DNA of 64,000 nucleotides from Pseudophaeomoniella oleicola. Its lineage: Eukaryota; Ascomycota; Eurotiomycetes; Phaeomoniellales; Phaeomoniellaceae. Below, in pieces: positions 46,877 to 56,758 of this stretch. Made by a program: the position numbers and the translations under genes. Location of the stretch: positions 124,001 to 188,000 of the forward strand of contig QWDQ01000028.1 of the NCBI GenBank assembly GCA_003868215.1. Direction: 5' to 3'. The notes beneath the pieces were generated by a model. That model did not search any database. It was given only the letters and a program-made list of their open reading frames with translations, and was not told where the DNA came from. Each line of letters starts with the position of its first letter. Position 1 is the stretch's first letter.

Positions 46877-49361
46877 TCAATGGCTGATGTACTGGAACAC
46901 AGCACTGACGTCTGGATTTTCAATCTCTTGCCGCAACAACAAATCTTGAATCTTTGCAAGTGGACCGGCAGATCCATCATTTACAAGATGGTTCCATGTA
47001 CTCGTGTCACCGTATAACATGGCCGGAGCTTTAATGAATTGCGTTCCGTCGGGCTTGCATCTCTTACACTTGAAAGTATCGTGCGTATCGCTCCGAGTGT
47101 CTGGCTTGAACTGGAACAACTCGCGCAAGGAATCAAGGGAAAAGTGGCGTTCGACATCTTCCGCGGAATCGACAACACATGACGAGAGGGCTTGCTTGTG
47201 GGATTGACGCTGGAAGATCTTCTCTTCGATGGTTCCAGCTGCCATGAACCTGTATACAAAGCAGTCCTTCTTTTGTCCATCACGCCAAACTCTAGCAAGA
47301 GCTTGCTGATCAGCTGCGGGATTCCAGTCTGGGTCAAACAGGACTAGTCTATTTGCACCAATCAGATTGAGACCACATCCTCCGGCCTTGCTGCTCAGCA
47401 GGAAAACAAATTCTTCTCCTTCGGGGTTGTTGAATTTGTCCACAAGCTTTTGTCGCTTACTGACATTCATTGTGCCATCAAGCCGAAGACAGCCGTACGC
47501 GCGTGAGCGGCAAAGCTTCTCGAACATGTCCAGGGTTTGGGTATAGTTACTAATCAGAACGATCTTGTCGTTTGTGTCCTGTCGAATACGGGCAAGCATG
47601 CGGTCAAGTACCTGCATTTTGCCTGAGTACCATGGTCGTATATCTCGGTCTCTGCCTCGGGCTTCCTTTGGCACATAATCTTCAGGGAAGTATTCTTCAC
47701 TCCCTGGAAGGTCCGTTGGCAGATCAAGCAGATCAGGATGGTTGCAAAGCTTTTTCAAAATCCCAATAGCTTTGAGAGGCTGACTGCCCTTTCCCCTCAG
47801 CAAGCTTTGGATCTCAGGGCTTCGAATGAATAAGTTGTAAAGATCAAGTTGAAACGGCGCAAGATTGCAGAACACGACATGTTCATACTTGACGGGTAAG
47901 TACTTCGAAAGGATATCGTTAGTCCTCCGGATAATGAACTTGTTAACAAGCGCTAGTAGACCTGCTATAGCTTCGTCGCCCTTTTTCCGATCCGCCTCCG
48001 ATCCCGCAGCATCTCTGCCTCGAAGGATAGGGAGCTCGTACTTCTTGTGGAAGTCGTTTCTGCTTCCCAGAAGACCAGGGTTGGCGAAGTTGAGCAAAGA
48101 GAAGTACTCGGTAAGATCGTTTTGAATTGGAGTACCAGAGAGGATCACACGACGATCGACATTGAGATTGTTGAGGGCTGTGAATGTCTGAGACTCTCCA
48201 TTTTTCAAGCGGTGACCCTCGTCACAAAGCAATAGCCCGATGGGGGTATCTTTCAATTCATCTGCATAAAGCCTCAAGGTTTCATAAGAAACGATTAAGA
48301 CTGGCCGCGTGACAGCTCTTCCCGTGGCAATAGCCCATTGCTTCAATTGTTGTATAAGCTCTGCTTTGGAAGCTTTTCCATCTATTGCAAAAGGTGTTAC
48401 CGCGTCTTTTCCCAGCCACTTTACCAATTCGTTTGCCCAGTTTCTGACGAGACTAGATGGACATGCAATCACGCATTTTTGTATCGTCGTCTTGCCTGCT
48501 TCCGGCGACTGCTTCAGCAGTGTCCACATGAGCGCGATGCATTGCAGCGTTTTCCCCAACCCCATTTCGTCCGCCATTATGCAGCCGTGAGCATTCTTGT
48601 CGATGAGGCCTGTGGTGCAACGAAACAAAAACTTAACACCCTCTACCTGATGAGGCCGCAGGACTTTGGCCAATCTTGGATCAATGACGACAGGCACCTT
48701 CGGCCGTTCTTCAACTTGCTTTTTGATACCAAGTATTTCCGCCAAGCTCCTGTGCATGAGCGGTACGTCCACCTTAGTCTCAAGTGCTTCTTCTTCCTTC
48801 TTGCCTTCTGTCGGGTTTTCTGGTTCAGAATTGTCATCAACAGTAGGATCATACAATACTATCGCAAATTCTCCCGATGGATCGTGCAGAGGTTTTGCCA
48901 CAAATGTAGCACCTCTGCGCATGCCCAAAAGAGGTGCCGGTCTTGCAGCATCGTAAGCTCCGATCGGTTTGTTGATCAACGGGATCGAGAATCGTTTGCG
49001 AAACACTGTGTCCTTGTCCTTGACTTCAAACTTGGGAAATCTATTGGCGTCACGATTCGCGAGAGCAAGCCTGTCTTCATTGTTCCATGGCTTGTCCCCG
49101 TCATCAACCGACGAATCTGTATCGGCATAACTGATTTTTCTTCTCTTGCGAGCTGGCTTTAGCGAGACCCTCTGAATCGCGGACCCCGGACACTTGAACG
49201 GTTTGATCAGACGATCTGTTGACGAACTCGCGGCATGCATGAGCATCGGCTTCGGTGGTGGTACATTTTCCTTGTCGGACTGCAGCAAGATAGGTCGAGG
49301 GCGGATCCTAGTAAAGAAGGTCAAAAGCAGGGATATATGGATGGTACTCCTTGACTCACAT
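46877..49361 (-). CDS. RAD54: Rad54, SNF2-family recombination motor
   Basis: Coding exons 49360-49361 (AT) and 46877-49307 (minus), 810 aa, with the start codon split by a 52-bp intron (49308-49359, gtgagt..tactag). Rad54 is a dsDNA translocase that stimulates Rad51 strand invasion, remodels chromatin and dissociates Rad51. The N-terminus MIRPRPILLQSDKENVPP is a Rad51-binding, disordered, basic leader with KPARKRRK. The SNF2 core has HGCIMADEMGLGKTLQC (~245), LLCDEGHRLKNGESQ (~360), LSGTPIQNDLTEYFSL, and the second lobe VLISNYTQTLDMFEKLCR, SSKAGGCGLNLIGANRLVLFD, QALARVWRDGQKK. It ends with a Cys-rich zinc site typical of Rad54 (CKRCKPDG). An in-frame stop precedes the split ATG, and no ATG lies closer in exon 2 before the conserved leader. 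Confidence 0.95.
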
Positions 49362-49807
49362 TGCGTTGTACTTTCCTCGCACCTAGGGTCTAGTAATGGA
49401 GCTCATGAAATCCTGCAACACAAAGAAATGTAAAGTGACGCTTATTGAGCGCGCCACCAAGAATAGATGGGCAAGTTCCCGATAGGTGTTGGGACGCGTC
49501 GAGGTGGACGCGTTCTCACGTGACAGAAGCCAAGGAAAGCAGGCCGAAGTCGTCGAGAAATGCAATAAACAGATAAGCGAAACTATTATGTACGCAGATC
49601 TAGGAACTAACCAACAGCAATGACTTATAGGGCTTATCCAGATTGCATGATGTTCGCCATGGGCTATATTTCACAGGCATCATAGACGCTACCCATGTCC
49701 CTTCTCCAGCTACCTTAGCCACCTCGTACTTCAACAATCCATACGTGACTTTCTGTATGTATGTATGAACCTTCCTGCGATCTGAACATTGCTTATAAGC
49801 ACCGAAC
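49362..49807. other. Divergent promoter region RAD54 / mitochondrial carrier
   Basis: About 450 bases between divergent starts. It carries two ACGCGT boxes and a CACGTG element (listed separately) on the RAD54-proximal side. Confidence 0.6.
49494..49522. promoter_or_regulatory. Paired MluI cell-cycle boxes (ACGCGT) and a CACGTG element
   Basis: Perfect ACGCGT hexamers lie at 49494-49499 and 49508-49513, 14 bases apart, with CACGTG at 49517-49522. They sit 130-160 bases upstream of the RAD54 start. In yeasts, ACGCGT is bound by MBF (Mbp1/Swi6), which drives G1/S expression of DNA synthesis and repair genes, RAD54 included. MBF control here is inferred from motif and context. Confidence 0.6.
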
Positions 49808-50853
49808 ATGTCCGCCGACTTCTGGGCTGGATACCTAAGTGGTGCAATTGGAATAGTAATTGGAAATCCCCTCGATATCATAAAGGTCAAGCTGCAGGCC
49901 GGATCGACGGAGATAGGGCCAACGGCGTCTTCTAAAGCTACATTGTCGCTCTTGAGAGGTACAGTGGCATCTCTCGGTGCGACGGACTGTAGCGGGATGT
50001 TGACTGTGTCACCTTAGGCTCTGCGGCTCCAATACTTGCATATGGGGGTCTGAACTCGTTGTTGTTTGTGGCATATAATAGAAGTTTGCAACAATTGGAT
50101 CCTTCTATCACTGATTTTACTAAATTATCCGATGTCCATTTGTACAATATATGGATCGCTGGAGCTACGGGTGGTTTGGCGAGCTGGGTTGTCTCGGCAC
50201 CTTCGGAGATGATCAAATGTCGTGCACAGCTGGCTATAGATGGAAAGACATCATCCTTCGCAGTGTTTGACCAGATATGGAAAACAAAAGGTGTAGCAGG
50301 ATTATACTATGGTGGACTCTTGACAAGTTTGAGAGATTCTATTGGTTATGGTTTCTAGTAAGCTCTTGATAATCACCGCTGGTCTCTACGAAGGCGCTTA
50401 TCGCCAGATGAAAGCTAATGAGGGCAATCATAGCTTCTGGTCATATGAGTTCTGCCACAGGACTATCTCCAAGCGCACTAGCAAATCGGGACGATCGTCC
50501 GCGGACACTCTCCTGAGTGGCGGAATTGCAGGCATCGTGACGTGGATGTCCATATATCCCTTAGACGTCGTCAAGACTATCCTCCAAGCCAAAGCATGGA
50601 GTGTTGGCCACACTCGCTCGTCCCAGCCGATGAGCGCTTTGGAGATCGCTCGAAGTGAATTCCAGAGAGGCGGATTGAAACCCTTCTATAAAGGGTTCGG
50701 CATTTGTAGCATTAGAGCCTTCATTGTGAATGCGGTCCAGGTATGAGGGTACCCTTCACAAGCGATGTGAACTGACTTCTGCAGTGGTTCATCTATGAAG
50801 AAGTGATGCAAGCCCTCAAGAGCAACGCCGTTGTCAACCAGATCGAAACGTGA
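49808..50853 (+). CDS. Mitochondrial carrier family (SLC25) protein
   Basis: Exons 49808-49958, 50018-50357, 50434-50740 and 50785-50853 give 288 aa, one standard three-repeat carrier. Each repeat shows the PxDxxK-type signature, partly relaxed: NPLDIIKVKLQ (~19-29), APSEMIKCRAQ and YPLDVVKTILQ, spaced about 100 residues apart, with six expected inner-membrane helices. The second signature (Ser-Glu instead of Asp) and the short loops resemble the basic amino acid / acylcarnitine branch (Ort1/Crc1-like), but I cannot name the substrate. No presequence is present, as usual. It is divergent from RAD54 and convergent with BUD20. Confidence 0.92.
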
Positions 50854-50995
50854 CTTTGCCGATTGCCTTGAAGGATGCACTAGTGGCGGTCATTGAGAAG
50901 CCGCCCTGCGACTGGCTGGAGGACCAAGCCCATCGTAGTCGTCGATACAGGTCTCTCATATCTTAAGACAAATTGGTCGTCAAGTCATCAAGCCG

Positions 50996-51399
50996 TCAAG
51001 TCATCAGCTCATCCATCTTTTGAATCAGCTCCTCCTTCCCTCGGAGACCATTGTCGGTGCCCAGCCCAACGACTGCTTCTGCCAGCTTTTGTGAATGAGG
51101 TTCAGCCCTCAACTCTCGCACTCGGCGCTTGTGATTCTTGCCCCTCCGATGCTCTATCAGGTTATGTTCACCTTCGAACCATTTTGCACATTCAGTGCAA
51201 TAGAACCGACCAAGTCCAGGCAGGTCCTCTGCGGCTTTGGTCGCCTTGTATTGGGCTAGGTGCTTAGGAGAAGAAATATCTTTCTTGACCTGATCAAAAT
51301 CCCTATGAGTTCATGTTAGCTATGGCAATGTAGATGACATGAGTCTCTAGCTGCTGACCTTGTCCTCCGTTTCGTCTTGCTGCGTCTGATGCTCCCCAT
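50996..51399 (-). CDS. BUD20: Bud20/ZNF593-type zinc finger, 60S subunit export factor
   Basis: Exons 51359-51399 and 50996-51302 (minus; 56-bp intron, phase 2) give 115 aa, standard for Bud20. It is a shuttling pre-60S ribosome factor that aids nuclear export of large subunits. The N-terminus MGSIRRSKTKRRTRDFDQV is the family hallmark. A single dsRNA-type C2H2 finger follows (FYCTECAKWFEGEHNLIEH, then RGKNHKRR), and the protein ends ELIQKMDELMT. It was not evident as a single open frame because the first exon has only 41 nt. The stop codon lies in the second copy of a 13-bp direct repeat (50978-50990 / 50994-51006). Confidence 0.95.
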
Positions 51400-52919
51400 G
51401 ATGTATGCCGATGTGATCAGCTACAGAGAGATTTTGTGGGGAAATACAGACAAATTTCCTGGATAGCAGGATTTTGGCTGAGATATCTTGCGACAAGCCA
51501 GATCTGCACTGGTCCGCTCTGGCGGAACTGGGCGCAGATAATCTCGGAGAGGGCGGCTGCAACGGCAGTGATCTGTTTTTCTTTCTCAAGGCAAACAAAC
51601 CCCCGGTTCAGATATTTCCCATATCGTTGTTGTCGCCGTTGTTAGATCTTTTCGAAGATTTGGTGGATCTTAGGACTAATACTACGTAAACCCCCGAGGC
51701 TAACCTCATTGGAGCGGACCTGCAGACCATACAAAAATGCAGTGAAAATTTTAGTGCGACAATTAACTTGGTCTGCAGACCATCTGTGCTAACAATCATC
51801 CCCATTTCCATTGGTCAGTTGGGGCACTCGGCTTCACTAAGATTAACGGAGGCTCCATGGCCGTAACTTATAGCAATACCGTATATGCTGTACACATTGG
51901 GGTACCGTTGAACAGCGCGGACAGAAAGAGACGGCAGCACTTACTGATCGGATTCTCGGGCATACGGAGAGTAGACTACCTACCTACTACGTAGTAACAA
52001 TACCACCTTACTCATTAATATGGGACATCTCTAAGGCAGGTTATTCACGACAAGGGAAAATCTCGTCTTCACATACAAAGAGTTCGTCTCTTGAACCAGA
52101 TATAAATTCTATAATCTCCTAGGTAGTTATCTAGACCTAGGTCAGTATGTACACATCTATCATCCGTGTTCTACCACCTTCTCTTTCTCATTGCTTCTGC
52201 TGGCTTGTTTAAAAGACGCACATGCGTCACTGGTCGTTCATACGGTTCTGTGGTAGATAAGGTAACCAAGGATCAAGTCGGAATGGAAGAGAGCGAATGA
52301 GCGACAAGACCTTAGTCAGTAGCAGTACCTATCTCTTACCGGATTGTAACTTACAAGTCTTTGCCGCCTACCTAGATAACCGGCCTTGTCGTTACCACGT
52401 ACTACGTAGTAGTACTCAATACTCCATATCTGTCCCACTAAGTTAGTTATTGTCCAGTTAAAAGCTCGCAGTAGTAAACCGAGACTCCAAACCCCCGTGG
52501 CCCCTCGCAACCCATTTCCCCCCAAATCCACCATACTACGTACTACGTTAGTACTATGGCTAAAGAAAGAAAAAAAAGAAAAGTTGCCATTCGCTGGTGC
52601 ACTGTAACCTACTTAGTAATAACTTGTATGTAAATTACCTATAACGTAGCCCGGGTGTCCGCTCCTAAGTCAATGAATCTATGCTAACCTCAAAGTGAAA
52701 GAGGCGAGGCAATGGTCCTAAGGGCAACTTCTCCTCCACCTTTTCAATTCGAACCATCGTCGAGCTTCTTTCTTCACTTTCTTTCCATCTGAAAAAAGTA
52801 CCCTCTCCACTCCTAGTATAAATTCCTTCCCATTCCTTGCGCTGCTTCACATTTGAAGTTGGCTTTTGGGGCAACTGTCTTCTTCCCTTGCTGCTGAAGT
52901 CAGATAACGGATGCCGAAC
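51400..52919. other. Intergenic region: BUD20 / aconitase divergent promoters, palindrome-rich
   Basis: This 1.5 kb is dense in short palindromes: TACTACGTA 51680-51688, TACTACGTAGTA 51985-51996 and 52400-52411, a TACTACG tandem at 52534-52553, CCTAGGTA 52118-52125, and the 14-bp palindrome TGGTCTGCAGACCA at 51769-51782, whose right half is repeated directly at 51720-51730. The last 200 bases before the aconitase ATG are C/T-rich, as in active fungal promoters. No gene is recognisable. Confidence 0.5.
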
Positions 52920-55687
52920 ATGATCTCGACGAGGTCTCTGGGCCGGGTGGCCTCGTTGGTACGTCTGACCCTCACGTCTCCGCATTGAGTTGTTCGGTCG
53001 TGTCTGCTTAAGTAGATCACATCGCAGCAAGCAGGGCATCGAAGCACAAAGAACCATGCTAACTTGATCGCAGGGCTCGCAAGCTCGTAACGTAAGTTAT
53101 GTGTCAGGAAGCACAGCCTCTACGTCGTCGAAACTCTTAGTAACCAGCACTGCGCAGTTCCGAAATGCTCGAGCCTTCGCTACTGTCACAGATTCGCCTC
53201 TGGACAAGAAGGTCGAGATGACCAACTGGGAAAAGGTACCACGATTGCGCCCCACTACTTGAGATCAATACTAACGAGGAATGGCAGGGTCACTACCTCA
53301 ACTACAAGTATGCACGAGTCAAACTATCGTGTCGAGAGACATCGCCAAGGCGCATGTACTAATCATACTTTTACAGGAAAATGTCCGAGAACCTCGCCAT
53401 AGTCCGAAGCAGATTAAATCGACCATTGACCTACGCTGAAAAGATTCTTTACTCTCACTTGGATGATCCGCATGGCCAGGAGATCGAACGTGGAACGTCA
53501 TACCTCAAACTCCGACCCGATCGTGTGGCTTGTCAAGATGCCACTGCCCAGATGGCTATTCTGCAATTCATGTCTGCTGGCATGCCTTCAGTCGCAACCC
53601 CAACCACAGTCCACTGCGATCACTTAATTGAGGCCCAGATTGGTGGAGCAAAAGACTTAGCACGTGCACAAGATATCAACAAGGAAGTCTATAACTTTCT
53701 TTCAACCGCTTGCGCAAAGTACAACATTGGTTTCTGGAGACCAGGATCTGGTATCATCCACCAGATCGTCCTTGAGAACTATGCTTTCCCTGGTGGTCTC
53801 ATGATCGGTACCGACTCCCACACTCCAAATGCTGGCGGTCTTGGTATGGCTGCCATCGGTGTAGGTGGCGCTGACGCCGTCGACGTCATGGCCAACTTGC
53901 CTTGGGAATTGAAGGCACCAAAGGTTATCGGTGTCAGGTTGACTGGTGCACTATCCGGATGGACCTCCCCAAAGGGTAAGCTCAATGCCCTACCAATCTC
54001 ATGGTTGCCAGCATCACTGACAGTGTTAGATATCATTCTCAAGGTTGCTGGTCTCTTGACTGTTAAGGGTGGTACTGGGGCCATCGTAGAATATCACGGT
54101 CCTGGAACCGCTTCTCTTTCATCTACTGGCATGGGGACGATATGCAACATGGGGTAAGTTACCCCTACTTCTATTAACATGGCCACCTCTAACGACATGA
54201 TCAGAGCCGAGATTGGTGCCACGACTTCTCTTTTCCCTTTTAACGACAGCATGTATGACTACCTCGCTGCCACCAAGAGAAAGCAAATTGGTGACTTTGC
54301 TCGTTCTTACGCCCACGAATTGAAGGAGGATGAGGGTGCTGAGTACGATCAGCTGATTGAACTCAACCTCAATGAGCTTGAGCCACATATCAACGGACCT
54401 TTCACCCCTGATCTGGCTACCCCTATCTCTAAATTCAAAGAAGCCGTCGACGAGAACAAATGGCCTGAGGAATTGAAGGTTGGTCTCATCGGTTCCTGCA
54501 CCAACTCTTCCTACGAGGACATGAGTCGTGCCGCCTCTATTGCTGAGGATGCTATGGCACATGGCATTAAAGCCCAGTCATTATTCACTGTCACTCCAGG
54601 TTCGGAGCAAATTCGTGCTACCATTGAACGCGATGGTCAACTCAAGACTTTCGAAGAGTTTGGTGGTATTGTCCTTGCCAACGCTTGCGGACCGTGCATC
54701 GGCCAGTGGGACCGTCGCGATGTCAAGAAGGGTGAGGCAAACTCCATCATCTCGTCCTACAACCGTAACTTCACCGGACGTAATGACGCCAACCCGGCAA
54801 CCCACTCGTTCGTCACCTCTCCAGATCTGGTTGTTGCCATGACCTTGGCCGGTACTCTGAAATTCAACCCTCTTACAGATCCTCTGAAGGACAAGGACGG
54901 CAATGAGTTCTTCCTCAAGCCACCAACCGGTGATGGTCTCCCAGCTCGAGGCTACGATCCGGGTCAAGACACCTACCAAGCTCCTCCAGAAGATCGTGCC
55001 TCCGTCCAGGTCCAAGTCTCGCCAACCAGTGACCGACTCCAAGTTCTCGAGCCATTCGATGCTTGGGACGGAAAGGATGCAACCGACTTGCCAATTTTGA
55101 TCAAGGCACAGGGTAAGACCACTACTGATCACATTTCAATGGCTGGCCCCTGGTTGAAGTACCGTGGCCATCTCGACAACATCTCTAACAACATGTTGAT
55201 CGGTGCAATCAACGCTGCCAACGGTGAGGCAAATAAGGTTGAGAACTTCACTACCGGTGATTGGGATGCGGTTCCGGCCACTGCGCGTGATTACAAGAAG
55301 AAGGGTATCAAATGGGTGGTTATCGGTGACTGGAACTACGGTGAGGGTTCTTCTCGTGAGCATGCTGCATTGGAACCCCGTCACCTCGGCGGTCTTGCCA
55401 TCATCACCCGATCTTTTGCTCGTATCCACGAGACCAACTTGAAGAAGCAAGGCATGTTGCCATTGACCTTCAGCAACCCAGAAGACTACGACAAGATCAA
55501 CCCAGATGACAAGGTTGACATTCTGAGCACAGAATTGGCTGTTGGGCAGCCTTTGACCATGAGAGTTCATCCCAAGAACGGTGAGCCATGGGATTGCAAG
55601 CTTTCACACACCTTCAACGAGGGACAGATTGAGTGGTTCAAGAATGGAAGTGCACTGAACACAATGGCCAAGGCACACAAGAACTAG
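52920..55687 (+). CDS. ACO1: Aconitate hydratase, mitochondrial
   Basis: Exons 52920-52958, 53074-53091, 53158-53235, 53288-53307, 53377-53975, 54030-54153 and 54205-55687 give 786 aa, the normal length. The enzyme interconverts citrate and isocitrate in the TCA cycle using a [4Fe-4S] cluster. A presequence ([24 protein letters not shown]) precedes [18 protein letters not shown]. The cluster cysteines are in [14 protein letters not shown] and [11 protein letters not shown], and active-site segments include [13 protein letters not shown] and [18 protein letters not shown]. Two introns (53092-53157, 66 bp; 53976-54029, 54 bp) are multiples of three without stops; read through they add 22 and 18 residues absent from the family. 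ATG 52920 has A at -3; an in-frame ATG at 52911 would add three residues. Confidence 0.96.
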
Positions 55688-56758
55688 ATACCTGGGAGCC
55701 TATGAACTGTACTATGTCATTGAAATGATGCTTGCTGGCTGAGGCTCGTCATGGCCGCGAGCCGGAACGTGTGGGGAGAGAGCATGGGCGCGATTGTGGT
55801 ATATACCTGTGTCAATATTGGTTTTATAGCATGAATTGCAATGATTATTTCTTTTCCTTCTCAACACTTGTATCTGGCGCACGTCTACCTCGTAACTCAT
55901 GAGCTTCAGTTAAGTTGATAAAGAGGGTTGTAAGCTAAGAAGATTACCAAGAGAGAGCCTTACTGTCACATCGACCAAGGAACGGCTGAACATAGATTGT
56001 GGATTTTCTACCTTTGCCATCGGATGTAAGTGAATCGACCCGATATGCTACGTAGTAATGCAACGCAAAGCCCAGCAGCTTAAAGAATGTACCGTCGAGC
56101 CGTTAATAGATGAGGCTCTACCGGCCGTCGAATCATGACCTCGAAATCGATGAGAGGCCCACGAAAAAGAAAGGCTTGGCTTTCGGCATTGTGCCGAATT
56201 AACTGGGCTATCTTTATCTTGGCGTCGGGTCCCAAACCACTAAACACCGGACATCCTGTTTCGGCCTCGCTCACGGAAATACCAGTAACCAAAAGGGCAC
56301 TTTTGGCTGACTTAACTGTCCACTTTCAATGTTATGCTATCGCTTTTTTTTTCTTTTCCATATTGATAGGATTGGGCTATGGGTACTGCACTCCTGAATT
56401 TCACGGATTGTGGTGGCCCGAGACTTCTCTTTAAAAAGCTTCTTTGGTCCTCTTCACATTAATTATTTGTTTTCATGCTAGATGAGTCCTATTTTTCTTG
56501 TTTGTTGCATTAGCCCTTCTACCCCAGGGCCTCGAGTGACATAGAGTGCGAATCTGGATACCAGCTCTCATACCTCCCGTGTTACACCGCTTTTGTGGTT
56601 CTTATTACATCAATCTACAAAGCCTCTACCACCTCTGAGCACTATTGCTAGGGCAGTCCTTTGCATGTCTGGCGTTCTAGTCTAGTCAAAGAGGTACTCA
56701 GAAGCATCACGAATTTGGAACGTATTTTTAAAAGAAGACTCATCTATACCTATTCCAA
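55688..56758. other. Intergenic region between tandem genes
   Basis: 1.1 kb containing the aconitase 3' flank and the transporter promoter. A GCTACGTAGTA motif occurs at 56047-56057. The open frames seen near 56080-56434 lie on opposite strands over the same bases and show no domain. A run of T and C near 56342-56360 is the only other feature. Confidence 0.45.

Noticed and set aside
48338-49162. A 274-codon plus-strand open frame
   Set aside because: It lies entirely opposite the highly conserved RAD54 ATPase core, and its product has no family-like pattern.
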